Shown: positions 8,112 to 16,219 of the stretch, piece after piece
Numbering within the stretch: position 1 is the stretch's first letter
Layout of the letters: each line of letters begins with the position of its first letter
DNA from: CAZUVM01 sp964623885
Lineage (GTDB): Bacteria; Verrucomicrobiota; Verrucomicrobiia; Limisphaerales; UBA8199
Assembly (NCBI GenBank): GCA_964623885.1
Contig: CAZUVM010000221.1
Span: 1 to 40,543, forward strand
Reading direction: 5' to 3'
DNA: 40,543 bases
Made by a program: the position numbers and the translations under genes
Notes under the pieces: model-generated
What the model was told of the DNA's origin: nothing
Databases searched by the model: none
What the model saw: only the letters and a program-made list of their open reading frames with translations

Positions 8112-8603
8112 TCACCGATCAATCACGGCGCTTAGATCACCCACCAGATCCTGCAACATAACAGAGGCCTGCTCCTGTTTAATGGGCAGGTACTTCCCCC
8201 AGGCCATCGCATGAACCACCTCGTTGCCGCTTCTCATCTCGGCCTTAGCCTCGAACAGCCGGTTGCGACGATTCGTCACCAACTCGGCAACCACAACCGT
8301 CTCCTGTGCCGGCCGTAGTGGTTGGAGAAACCGAACATTCAACTCCGCGCAGAACGCAAAGCGTCGCGCCTGCACCGCGCAGGCCCACACCATAATCTCG
8401 TCCAGCACGGTGGCGATCAACCCGCCATGGGTGGTTTCGCGGAAACCGCTATGCTCGCGTCGAGGCGTGAAGCGCGTTCTGACGATTTTACCGTCGGTTT
8501 CAAACCGAAGCTTTAGGCCGAGCGCATTCGACTCGCCGCAAACAAAACAACCGTGAGTGTGAGGCAATTCTCGCATGGCATAAATAGGCAGGTATAGAAC
8601 CAT
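8112..8603 (-). CDS. PaaI/YbgC-like hotdog-fold thioesterase
   Basis: Hotdog thioesterases hydrolyse acyl-CoA or related thioesters in the cytoplasm. This 163-aa protein has THGGLIATVLDEIM (His59-Gly-Gly and Asp68), matching the helix-capping HGG and the catalytic acidic residue of PaaI-type enzymes, and the second strand pair ELNVRFLQPLRPAQETVVVAEL is typical. An N-terminal HTHGCFVCGESNALGLKLRF segment with two cysteines is shared by a subgroup of these proteins. Two starts are possible: the ATG at 8603, used here, or the one at 8576, just before RELPHTHG; neither has a clear Shine-Dalgarno. It is convergent with the tolC-like gene and divergent from the Tat-signal gene at 8698. The physiological acyl substrate is unknown. 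Confidence 0.85.
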   Translation of the reverse strand: MVLYLPIYAMRELPHTHGCFVCGESNALGLKLRFETDGKIVRTRFTPRREHSGFRETTHGGLIATVLDEIMVWACAVQARRFAFCAELNVRFLQPLRPAQETVVVAELVTNRRNRLFEAKAEMRSGNEVVHAMAWGKYLPIKQEQASVMLQDLVGDLSAVIDR

Positions 8604-8697
8604 CCGGGCAAGCGCCTTTTTCAGTTGACTTTGAGTTGGCGGCGTGCCATCCCGGCACCATGGCTGCCGCTATCACAGCAGGTAGCCCAATCAGAAT

Positions 8698-9684
8698 ATG
8701 AACTCGACTCCGAATCGCAGAGGTTTCCTCAAAAAATCCGCAGCCACCGCGCTCTCATTGCCCCTTATTGCAAGCCTCGAAGAGTTCGCTTTGGCCGAGC
8801 AAAACAAAACCGCCGTGCCGACGCCGGGCGCCCCCACGCCTAAAACTGCGATACCATTCGGCACGATCGGCAAGGTCAAACTCAGCCGGTTGATCTGCGG
8901 CGGCAATCTGATCAATGGCTATGCGCACAGCCGGGATCTGATTTACGTCTCTTCTCTGCTCAAACATTATTTTAGCGAGCAAAAAATCATGGATACCTGG
9001 GCGCTGTGCGAGCAGCAAGGCATCAACACGATGATCCATCATCCCGCGAATCCTGAAGCCGCCGCGCTGTACGAGAAATACCGGGATCGCGGAGGACGGA
9101 TTCAATACCTGGCCCAACTCGGCCCAACGAAAGAGGACCTGAAAACCGAGGTGCAGCGCGCCAAAGATGCTGGCGCGGTGGGAGCTTTCCTGCTGGGGAA
9201 CCTCAGCGATACCTGGACTCGCGAAGGGGATGTGAAGATAATTGGCGAGTTGTTATCGATTATCAGGAGCCACGGCTTGATTGCCGGCGTTGCCGCCCAC
9301 GAACTGCGCACCGTCAAAGCGGTCGAAACCGCCGGAATCGCCCCCGATTTCTATTTCAAGACGCTCCACAGTACCAATTACTGGTCGAAGCGGCGTCCGG
9401 ATCAAATGAAAGAGGTGATCGACAATTACGGGATCGATAATTATTGGTGCATGGACCCGAAGGAAACTATCGCCTACATGTCGGAGCTTGCGCGCCCATG
9501 GATTGCTTACAAGGTGCTGGCGGCGGGCGCCATTACACCCCAGGCCGGTTTTCGCTATGCCTTCGAGAACGGCGCGGATTTCGTCGCGGCGGGGATGTTT
9601 GATTTTCAAATCACGGAAGACGCCACGGCGGCCGTGGAATGCATTGCGGCCACGCAGAACCGGGAACGCACCTGGTGCGCTTGA
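8698..9684 (+). CDS. Tat-exported protein with aldo/keto-reductase-like TIM-barrel features, function unknown
   Basis: This 328-aa protein begins with a twin-arginine signal: NRRGFLKK (Arg7-Arg8), a hydrophobic stretch ATALSLPLIASL and an ALA site near residue 33. Export of a folded, possibly cofactor-bearing protein is therefore likely. After a Pro/Thr-rich linker, the mature part has FGTIGKVKLSRLICGGNLINGYAHSRDL, resembling the first strand of aldo/keto-reductase-like barrels, and alternating strands and helices follow (INTMIHHP, GAVGAFLLGNLSD, YFKTLHSTNYW, YWCMDPKETIAYM, WIAYKVLAAGAITP). The canonical catalytic Asp-Tyr-Lys-His set was not identified, so enzymatic activity is unproven. Such proteins are common in Planctomycetes and Verrucomicrobia. 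It is monocistronic, with a repeat of family A downstream. Confidence 0.75.
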   Translation: MNSTPNRRGFLKKSAATALSLPLIASLEEFALAEQNKTAVPTPGAPTPKTAIPFGTIGKVKLSRLICGGNLINGYAHSRDLIYVSSLLKHYFSEQKIMDTWALCEQQGINTMIHHPANPEAAALYEKYRDRGGRIQYLAQLGPTKEDLKTEVQRAKDAGAVGAFLLGNLSDTWTREGDVKIIGELLSIIRSHGLIAGVAAHELRTVKAVETAGIAPDFYFKTLHSTNYWSKRRPDQMKEVIDNYGIDNYWCMDPKETIAYMSELARPWIAYKVLAAGAITPQAGFRYAFENGADFVAAGMFDFQITEDATAAVECIAATQNRERTWCA

Positions 9685-9747
9685 ACCGGATGCGTCACTA
9701 AAGTTGTTGCGATTTAAACAAACCTATAGCCGCACGGGACGGCAAGT

Positions 9748-9788
9748 CTCCCTCTCCCCATCGGATGGGGAGAGGGTCGGGGTGAGGG
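9748..9788 (+). repeat. Palindromic G/C-rich intergenic repeat, family A, copy 2
   Basis: TCCCCATC pairs with GATGGGGA around a central G, and the tail AGAGGGTCGGGGTGAGGG matches copy 1 (7925-7966) apart from a few substitutions. It lies 63 bp after the stop of the Tat-signal gene. The rest of 9685-9949 shows no gene and no convincing promoter. Confidence 0.75.
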
Positions 9789-9949
9789 CAGATATTCTGC
9801 CGCTACGACATTATTGAGACTGGTGTAGGTTTGTAGTCGCCAGGCGCCTATTTTGCAGTAAATTGCCGCAGTTGTTGCCACCCCATAAAGGCTCTGGTAT
9901 TCACCCGCCCGGTGATGATTAAACCGGGGTTCCACTCCGTCTAAAACTC

Positions 9950-12562
9950 ATGACAGTGGCGGTAGGTTCGCGCCCACGCGCAAGCGTGGATGGCAAGTTC
10001 TTTCGGCTGGGCGCCCGGAAATTCTTCATCCGGGGACTGGCTTACGGCCCCTTTGAACCCAACGCCGCAGGACGGCCATTTGCCTCGCTGGAACAAACCG
10101 CTGCCGACTTCGGACAGATTCGTGCGCTCGGCGCCAACCTGGTGCGTGTTTACAATGTGCCGGATAAATGGTTCCTCGATTTGGCGCTCCAGCACGATCT
10201 CCAGGTGATGGTTGATATTCCCTGGAACGAGCATCTCTGTTTCCTGGACTCGGCGCAGTATCGCGCGGAAACGCGAGCTGCGGTTCGGCGCGCCGTGGCG
10301 GGATGTCAGGGGCATCCGGCTATCTTCGCGTTCAGCGTGGCTAATGAAATCCCGGCCGATATCGTGCGCTGGAGCGGCGCGGCCGCCGTGGCCAATTTTA
10401 TCGACGAATTAATCCTGGAAGCCAAACGGACCGACCCGGATTGCCTTTGCACCTTTGTCAATTATCCACCCACGGAATTTCTGCGCCCTCAGAGCCCTGA
10501 TTTCGTCTGTTTCAATCTCTACCTTCACCAGGAGGCGGCCTTCAAAAGTTATCTGGCGCGACTCCAAATGCAGGCGGAAGGCAAGCCGCTGCTGTTGGGT
10601 GAGTTCGGCATCGACTCGCTGCGCGAAGGTGAGGCGCGCAAAAGTGAGATGCTCGCTTGGCAAATCGAGGGAGGGTTTCGAAGTGGTTTGGCCGGCGCCG
10701 TGGTCTTCAGCTTTACCGACGACTGGTGGAAAGCGGGCGAGCTGGTCGCGGATTGGGGAATGGGCCTGACGACAATCGATCGCCAGCCAAAGCCATCGGC
10801 GACAGTCGTCCGGGAAACTTTTGCCGCGGCTCCTTACTTTCCTTTGCCTCGGACATCGAAGGTTTCGATCGTTGTCGCCAGCTACAATGCCGAGCGCACG
10901 TTGAAGGCCTGCCTTGATTCGCTTGAACATCTCCGTTATCCGGATTACGAAGTGATCCTGGTGGACGACGGCTCGCGAGACGGCACGCCACAAATTGCTT
11001 TTCATTATCCGAAGGTCCGCTACTTCAAGCACGACAAGAATCTTGGCCTATCGGCGGCGCGCAACACCGGCATTGCCGCAGCCACGGGCGAGATCGTGGC
11101 TTTTATGGACGCCGATTGCCGAGCTGACGAGGACTGGCTCTATTACGTGGTTGGCGACCTGCTGAACAGCGAATTCGTCGGCATCGGCGGCCCGAACCTG
11201 CTGCCGCCGGACGATTCGGCGCTGGCCGCGGCGGTGATGGCCTCGCCGGGCGGTCCCGCGCATGTGATGCTCACCGACCGCCAAGCGGAGCACATTCCCG
11301 GGTGCAACATGGCGTTTTACAAATGGGCCCTGGCCGAAGTAGGAGGATTTGATCCGGCTTTTCACCAGGCCGGCGACGATGTGGACCTGTGCTGGCGGTT
11401 GCAACAGGCCGGCTACAAAATTGGTTTCAGCCCGGCGGGCTTTGTGTGGCATTACCGGCGCTCGACTATCGGCGCCTACTTGAAACAACAGCACGGCTAC
11501 GGGGGCGCGGAGGCCTTGCTGGTGCGCAAACATCCGGAGTACTTCAATTCCTTCGGCGGGAGTTTATGGCGCGGGCGAATTTACGGCACGACTAGATCGG
11601 GCGTAAGGTTGCGCGCGCCGATCATCTACCGCGGATTATTTGGGAGCGCCGGGTATCAGGCCATTTATGCTTCCGAACCCGCGTCGACGCTGATGCTGTG
11701 CACGACTTTGGAATACCAGGTACTGGTGGCGCTGCCGCTGTGGATTCTTTCGGGCATCTCACACCATTTTTTGCCCCTGGCCATAGCCGGCACCTTGCTC
11801 TCGCTGGGGGTCTGTGCCGCCGCGGGCGCGCAGGCCGTTTTGCCCCGCACCAAACTCCGCGCCTGGTCGCGGCCCCTGGTTGCCCTGCTTTATTTCCTGC
11901 AGCCGATTGTGCGTGGCTGGGCGCGATACCAGGCGCGATTGGTGCTGCGGCCGACACCGTTAGCGGCCCAACAGACCCTGGACTCAGTTGCTCTGCGCCA
12001 ACGCAAACAATCATTGCGTGAAGTGCAGTATTGGAGCACGCGGCCGATCAGCCGGTTTGCTTTCGTCGCCGAAATCCTGCGCCGGCTGGATCGGCAAGGC
12101 TGGCCTAATAAATCCGATATCGGTTGGAGCGAATACGATGTTGAAATCTATGGCAGCCGCTGGTGCAATCTCCAGATTACAACGGTGACCGAAGACCATT
12201 CGCGGAACGAGTTCCTGCTGCGCTGCCGGCTGCGCACGGGCTGGTCGCTGCCGGCCAAGGTTGCCTTCTGGTCGCTGGCCGGATTCGAATTGTTGGTGCT
12301 GGGATTGGTCGGCAACTGGGTCCCATGGCTGTGGCTGCTGCTGGTGACGCTGCCGGTGTTCGCCTGGTATCTTGACGCGGAACAACGAACGCTGCAAAGC
12401 TTGATCGTGGTGTTTCTCGATGAGCTCGCAAAAGACTGGCGCCTGGCCAAAGTGCAGCCCACAATACCAGCGACGGCGCAGCCAAAACCTCCCGGCCAAA
12501 CCGCGGCAGCAACCATGACGCCGAGCACTCCTGAAGTCCAACCCGCCCGGCCAACTTCATGA
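9950..12562 (+). CDS. Fusion of a GH-A-like glycoside hydrolase and a family 2 glycosyltransferase with membrane anchor
   Basis: This 870-aa protein joins two opposing activities. Residues about 14-290 form a (beta/alpha)8 glycoside hydrolase of clan GH-A type (GH2/GH5-like): KFFIRGLAYGPF, GANLVRVYNVPDKWFLD, FAFSVANEIP with probable acid/base Glu133, and LLLGEFGID with probable nucleophile Glu218. Residues about 304-500 are a GT2 (GT-A) domain: VSIVVASYNAERTL, VDDGSRDGT (Asp339-Asp340), MDADC (Asp387, Asp389) and the AGDDVDLCWRLQ acceptor/catalytic block. Hydrophobic segments near 590-630 and 770-808 suggest membrane anchoring. A cytosolic GT and an active hydrolase on one chain would need separate faces or a processing role; known parallels are GH17-GT2 glucan enzymes. 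The product is unknown. Its stop overlaps the thyA start by 4 bp (ATGA). Confidence 0.88.
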   Translation: MTVAVGSRPRASVDGKFFRLGARKFFIRGLAYGPFEPNAAGRPFASLEQTAADFGQIRALGANLVRVYNVPDKWFLDLALQHDLQVMVDIPWNEHLCFLDSAQYRAETRAAVRRAVAGCQGHPAIFAFSVANEIPADIVRWSGAAAVANFIDELILEAKRTDPDCLCTFVNYPPTEFLRPQSPDFVCFNLYLHQEAAFKSYLARLQMQAEGKPLLLGEFGIDSLREGEARKSEMLAWQIEGGFRSGLAGAVVFSFTDDWWKAGELVADWGMGLTTIDRQPKPSATVVRETFAAAPYFPLPRTSKVSIVVASYNAERTLKACLDSLEHLRYPDYEVILVDDGSRDGTPQIAFHYPKVRYFKHDKNLGLSAARNTGIAAATGEIVAFMDADCRADEDWLYYVVGDLLNSEFVGIGGPNLLPPDDSALAAAVMASPGGPAHVMLTDRQAEHIPGCNMAFYKWALAEVGGFDPAFHQAGDDVDLCWRLQQAGYKIGFSPAGFVWHYRRSTIGAYLKQQHGYGGAEALLVRKHPEYFNSFGGSLWRGRIYGTTRSGVRLRAPIIYRGLFGSAGYQAIYASEPASTLMLCTTLEYQVLVALPLWILSGISHHFLPLAIAGTLLSLGVCAAAGAQAVLPRTKLRAWSRPLVALLYFLQPIVRGWARYQARLVLRPTPLAAQQTLDSVALRQRKQSLREVQYWSTRPISRFAFVAEILRRLDRQGWPNKSDIGWSEYDVEIYGSRWCNLQITTVTEDHSRNEFLLRCRLRTGWSLPAKVAFWSLAGFELLVLGLVGNWVPWLWLLLVTLPVFAWYLDAEQRTLQSLIVVFLDELAKDWRLAKVQPTIPATAQPKPPGQTAAATMTPSTPEVQPARPTS

Positions 12563-13392
12563 AGCAGTATCACGCCTTGCTGCGGCAGATCCTCGACCAG
12601 GGCATCACGCGGGGTGACCGGACGGGAACGGGCACGAAAAGCATTTTCGGCGCTCAGCTTCGCTTCGATTTGGCGCAGGGCTTTCCGCTGGTCACGACGC
12701 GAAAGGTATTTTTTAAGGGCGTCATTCATGAGTTGCTTTGGTTTCTGGCCGGCGACACCAACATAAAGTATTTAACCGACCACAACGTTCATATCTGGGA
12801 CGCGTGGGCGGATGAGCAGGGCAATCTTGGCCCGGTTTACGGCGCACAATGGCGCGCCTGGGAAGCGCCGGATAAAAGCAAGATCGATCAAATTTCTCAC
12901 GTGGTAGATCAACTCCGCAACAATCCCAATTCCCGCCGGCACATCGTTTCGGCCTGGAATCCCGCTGTGCTTCCGGATGAACGCGTGAGCCCGCAGGAAA
13001 ATGTCCGAGCGGGGCGCGCAGCGCTGGCATCGTGCCATGCGCTGTTCCAATTCTATGTCGCCGATGGCCGGCTCTCCTGCCTGCTTTACCAACGGAGCAC
13101 TGATTGCCCGGTTGGCCTGGTGTTCAACATCGCCCAATACGCTTTGCTAACCCACTTGGTGGCGCAGCAAACCGACCTGGAACCGGGCGAGTTCATCTGG
13201 ACCGGCGGTGATTGCCACATCTATCTCAACCAGATTGCTGGCGTACAAGAATTATTAGGACGCGAGCCGCGACCGCTGCCTAAATTGATTCTGCGGCGGA
13301 AACCGGCATCGATTTTCGAGTATCGATTCGAGGACGTGGAACTGGCCGATTACGATCCGCACCCGCCGATTAAGTTTCAGGTGGCAGTGTAA
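12559..13392 (+). CDS. thyA: Thymidylate synthase ThyA
   Basis: ThyA methylates dUMP to dTMP using methylene-THF. The 277-aa sequence shows the dUMP-binding GDRTGTGTKSIFG loop (Arg21), HELLWFLAGDTN, HIWDAWADE, the catalytic Cys159 in LASCHALFQFYV, and DCPVGLVFNIAQYALLTHL. A roughly 13-residue insertion (about 141-153) just before the active-site cysteine makes it longer than the 264 aa of the E. coli enzyme. The ATG overlaps the TGA of the GH-GT2 gene (ATGA), so it is probably translated from the same mRNA by coupling. No dihydrofolate reductase gene is next to it, which is unusual for thyA. It is convergent with the following response regulator, 8 bp away. Confidence 0.97.
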   Translation: MKQYHALLRQILDQGITRGDRTGTGTKSIFGAQLRFDLAQGFPLVTTRKVFFKGVIHELLWFLAGDTNIKYLTDHNVHIWDAWADEQGNLGPVYGAQWRAWEAPDKSKIDQISHVVDQLRNNPNSRRHIVSAWNPAVLPDERVSPQENVRAGRAALASCHALFQFYVADGRLSCLLYQRSTDCPVGLVFNIAQYALLTHLVAQQTDLEPGEFIWTGGDCHIYLNQIAGVQELLGREPRPLPKLILRRKPASIFEYRFEDVELADYDPHPPIKFQVAV

Positions 13393-13400
13393 CGCGCGGA

Positions 13401-13850
13401 CTAAGGTTGGGCGTGCGCCGGCTCGTTGAAGGTGAGCCAATAGGAGTGTACGTTTTTTGCCAGGTCGACCAACCCATTGAAATCGACCGGCTTTACCAGG
13501 TAGGAATTGGCGCCGGACTGGTAAGCACGTTCGACATCGGCTGGCTGATTCGAGGAGGTCAGGACAACAACCGGCAGGCCACGAAACCGCTGTTCCTGGC
13601 GGATCCACAGCAGAACTTCGAAGCCGCTAATCCGCGGCATTTTCAAGTCGAGCAGCACCAGGCCGGGCAGTGGATGGAGCCTTCGATTCCCAAATTCCGC
13701 CTCGCCGGTCAGGTATGCAATGGCCTCGTCGCCGTCGGTCACGTTCTGAAGATCGAGGGGAACACCGGCCTTTTGACATGCGTGCTGGAATAAAAGGACG
13801 TCATTGGAATCATCTTCCACGTGCAAAACCGTTACCAATGGAAAGCTCAT
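13401..13850 (-). CDS. Single-domain response regulator (Rcp1-like receiver)
   Basis: This 149-aa protein consists of a receiver domain only. The acidic pocket is VEDD (Glu12-Asp14), the phosphoacceptor Asp68 lies in LLDLKMP, the switch Ser/Thr is in VVLTSSNQ (98-100), and Lys120 is in SYLVKP. An insert between alpha2 and beta3 (GEAEFGNRRLHPLPG) is typical of Rcp1-type regulators paired with phytochrome-like or PAS kinases. It is an orphan here. It is clearly similar to the receiver at 37663-38163, for example PRF/RFRGLPVVVLTSSNQ versus PRFATLPVLILSSSNQ, so the kinase at 36138 is a plausible partner. The output is probably protein-protein contact. Confidence 0.92.
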   Translation of the reverse strand: MSFPLVTVLHVEDDSNDVLLFQHACQKAGVPLDLQNVTDGDEAIAYLTGEAEFGNRRLHPLPGLVLLDLKMPRISGFEVLLWIRQEQRFRGLPVVVLTSSNQPADVERAYQSGANSYLVKPVDFNGLVDLAKNVHSYWLTFNEPAHAQP

Positions 13851-13968
13851 TTACGGACAGGTTGTTTGGCAAACCGGACCATGAACACTGCATAAGTTAG
13901 ACGGTTTGACGCGCACCAGTGTTCAACATCGCACAAAGTATATTGTCATATCCGACGGACAAAGCAGC

Positions 13969-13996
13969 GCGCTCGGGGCGAAACCGCCTCGAGCGC
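13969..13996 (-). terminator. Strong GC-rich stem-loop 3' of the PRC-barrel gene
   Basis: Two 12-base arms, 13969-13980 and 13985-13996, pair completely with a single G-T wobble around the 4-base loop AAAC. It lies 106 bp downstream of the PRC gene stop on the minus strand. Only short T runs follow, so it may be a weak intrinsic terminator, an mRNA-stabilising hairpin, or a repeat. The remainder of 13851-14102 shows no gene. Confidence 0.5.
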
Positions 13997-14102
13997 GACT
14001 GATCGTTTAAAACGAGCAGCGGAGAACCAAAGCACCCTCAACGACCTGGCTTTGGCAGAAACCGCTGCTCAAAACTGCATGCGGTTCTTAAACCGGGCGA
14101 AC

Positions 14103-14990
14103 TTATTTCGGAGTAGTGCTGGAGCTGCTGGAGCCCGAGCTGCTGGATCCGGACGAGGTATCGCTGCCGGAGCTGCTGCTGCCAGGCGAGCTGCTGCCGC
14201 CGGTCGAGCTACTGCCCGCGCCGCCAGGGCTCTCGGCGCCACCGGTAGCGGTGCCTGAGCTGGACAGACCGTAATATGAGAAGATGCTGTGACGCCATCC
14301 GGGCTGGGTCAGATCTGTGTTTGGGTCGAAGTTCGGAGCCGATTGGAGCTTGCTGGTATCACCGGCAAACGTGAACGTGGGTTGCTGGCTCGAGGCTGAC
14401 GTGGTCGAGCTGGAGCTGGTGCCGCTGCTGCTGCCGGACATGGAAGGACGGAGCAACGCCCACGGAACGGCAACTTGTTTGCCGCCGGTTGCGGACGCGC
14501 CAGAGCTGGAGCTTCCGGGGGAGGTCGAACTGCCTTGAGAGCTCGAAGAAGAGCTGCCTAAGGAACTGGAACTACCCGGACTCGAGCTGGAGCTGGAACT
14601 ACCCGGAGTCGAACTGCCTTGAGAAGTTGAAGAACTGCCGGGAGACGTCGCCGAACCCGAGCTGGTCGGGCTTGAGCTGCTGGATGCTGATTCACTGACC
14701 GAGAGGATGGCGAAATCCACGCGACCGGAGTCGGCGTTGATGATCGCGTCGCTGATGGTTCCCAACGATTGACCCGAGGAACCTGTCACTTGGGCGCCGG
14801 TCAATTGACTCGCGCGCACTTCCTGTCCCATGGCACCGGCCCCACGCATGTGATGGCGAGATCCGTATGAACTCGACGAGGGATCCGAGGCCGAACTGCT
14901 GGACGACCCGGAGGTGTCCGATGATGATTGCGCCTGCATTCCTAACGCGAGGCACGCAGCACAGAATACTGTTATTGCTTGTTTTCTCAT
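14103..14990 (-). CDS. Exported serine-rich protein with a PRC-barrel domain split by low-complexity sequence
   Basis: This 295-aa protein has a Sec signal peptide (MRKQAITVFCAACLALGMQA, cleavage near residue 20). Residues 57-99 (EVRASQLTGAQVTGSSGQ, then GTISDAIINADSGRVDFAILSV) are the first part of a PRC-barrel. The matching last strand, KQVAVPWALLRPS, comes only at 171-183, after a roughly 70-residue insert made almost wholly of Ser with Gly, Pro and Thr (101-170). Further Ser/Gly runs occupy 21-45, 184-202 and 243-293. PRC-barrels often sit in envelope or stress proteins. The linkers may be flexible, glycosylated, or repeat-driven and length-variable. The ATG follows AGGAAAGGCAGG. It is monocistronic. 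Function is unknown. Confidence 0.82.
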   Translation of the reverse strand: MRKQAITVFCAACLALGMQAQSSSDTSGSSSSSASDPSSSSYGSRHHMRGAGAMGQEVRASQLTGAQVTGSSGQSLGTISDAIINADSGRVDFAILSVSESASSSSSPTSSGSATSPGSSSTSQGSSTPGSSSSSSSPGSSSSLGSSSSSSQGSSTSPGSSSSGASATGGKQVAVPWALLRPSMSGSSSGTSSSSTTSASSQQPTFTFAGDTSKLQSAPNFDPNTDLTQPGWRHSIFSYYGLSSSGTATGGAESPGGAGSSSTGGSSSPGSSSSGSDTSSGSSSSGSSSSSTTPK

Positions 14991-15170
14991 AAACCTGCCT
15001 TTCCTTGGTTGCTGACTTGTTGCTGTAAAACGACACCTGATAGCGCCGTTTTAAACGATGCCCAAAACTAGGCTTCGTGGGGTTTATGGCTCAATGGGGA
15101 GATGACCTGAGGTCGTATGGGGTCACCGCTTAAACTGAAGGTTTCATACCAGCGGCGCGCCAAATGAGCA

Positions 15171-15184
15171 GCGCAGATCTGCGC
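15171..15184. repeat. 14-bp perfect palindrome within a short intergenic repeat
   Basis: GCGCAGATCTGCGC is self-complementary and is followed by TACACGACAAG. The complementary motif TTGTCGTGTAGCG recurs at 19147-19159, pointing to a dispersed short repeat. The gap 14991-15230 otherwise holds the upstream region of the PRC-barrel gene and no recognisable gene. Confidence 0.55.
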
Positions 15185-15230
15185 TACACGACAAGCGGCG
15201 CATCGCCCATGAAAGTATTCGGGCTAGAAA

Positions 15231-16193
15231 TTATGGGCGGACGGTGCCAGGTGACACAGTGCGCAAAGCTTCAAGGCCTTCGAGAAAATCCTGAGGCAGG
15301 GGAGCTGCGAAATCCAAGCGCTTGCCGGTTCGCGGATGAATGAAACCGATTTGAAACGCATGCAGCATTTGACGGGGAGCAGTAAAGCCGGTTAATTCGG
15401 CGAGGCGCTGATTCTGGCGGTGGCCATACACCTCATCCCCAACCAGCGGGTAGCCCAGAAACTTGAAATGGACGCGGATTTGGTGAGTGCGTCCGGTATG
15501 CAGGCTGGCTTCCGCGAGGGTTGCCGCCGTCAGCCGCTCCAGCACCCGGTAGGTTGTATGTGCTTCCCGACCGCGCTCTTCATCGACTGCCATGCATTTG
15601 CGGTGGGAAGTATGCCGCGCGATGGCTGCACGAATCTCACCAGCGTCTCGAGCCATGTCGCCGCACACAATTGCCTGATAAGTTTTGACGACCTTGCGCG
15701 AGGCAAATTGCGCGGATAAAGCGAGGTGCGCCTCGTCGGTTTTGGCCACGACCATAACGCCGCTGGTATCCTTGTCCAGCCGGTGCACGATTCCCGGGCG
15801 CGCGACGCCGCCGATGCCGCTCAACTTGCCCTGGCAATGGTGAAGCAGGGCATTTACGAGGGTAAACCGTTCGTGACCTGAAGCGGGGTGGACCACCAGG
15901 CCAGCCGGCTTGTTAAGCACCAGCAGTACATCGTCCTCATGGAGGATATCGAGCGGAATTGGCTCGGGTTGCGCGGTCGCCGGGCGCGCCTCCGGCCAGT
16001 GGACCTGCACGGTTTCTCCGGCGCGCGGGCTGTGGGTGGGTTTAACGGTGTGCCCGTCGACGAGGATATGCCCCTCCTCGATGAGTCGTTGGATAGCGGC
16101 GCGGGAAACCGCCGGGAACCGGCCTCGCAACCACGCATCCAGCCGAGCAGTCGGCAGGGACTTTTCAATCGCGATGACTTCGGTTCGGGACAA
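15231..16193 (-). CDS. rluD: RluD-family 23S rRNA pseudouridine synthase
   Basis: RluA/RluD-family enzymes isomerise uridines in 23S rRNA (helix 69 in the case of RluD). The 320-aa protein has an N-terminal S4 RNA-binding domain (about residues 16-75, with RLDAWLRGRFP, SRAAIQRLIEEGHILVDG). The synthase domain carries the catalytic Asp140 in GIVHRLDKDTSG, plus LNKPAGLVVHP and HTGRTHQIRVHF. The best start is TTG at 16193; an in-frame TAG lies just upstream, so an earlier start is excluded. lspA ends 26 bp upstream on the same strand. The lspA-rluD order is common in many bacteria, so an operon is likely. RluD rather than another RluA-type paralogue is inferred from this context. Confidence 0.93.
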   Translation of the reverse strand: MSRTEVIAIEKSLPTARLDAWLRGRFPAVSRAAIQRLIEEGHILVDGHTVKPTHSPRAGETVQVHWPEARPATAQPEPIPLDILHEDDVLLVLNKPAGLVVHPASGHERFTLVNALLHHCQGKLSGIGGVARPGIVHRLDKDTSGVMVVAKTDEAHLALSAQFASRKVVKTYQAIVCGDMARDAGEIRAAIARHTSHRKCMAVDEERGREAHTTYRVLERLTAATLAEASLHTGRTHQIRVHFKFLGYPLVGDEVYGHRQNQRLAELTGFTAPRQMLHAFQIGFIHPRTGKRLDFAAPLPQDFLEGLEALRTVSPGTVRP

Positions 16194-16219
16194 GGCTTTG
16201 GGCTACGGCCGAAGCCGGC

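Noticed and set aside
7790..8122. 110-aa minus-strand frame containing ERRTSNAQRPTSNES
   Set aside because: It translates the intergenic GACGTT-type and palindromic repeats; the composition is repeat-derived and it overlaps the tolC-like gene end.
14052..14698. Plus-strand frames rich in Trp, Glu and Leu opposite the serine-rich gene
   Set aside because: They are antisense readings of the Ser codon repeats. The minus-strand frame has a signal peptide, PRC motifs and a ribosome-binding site.
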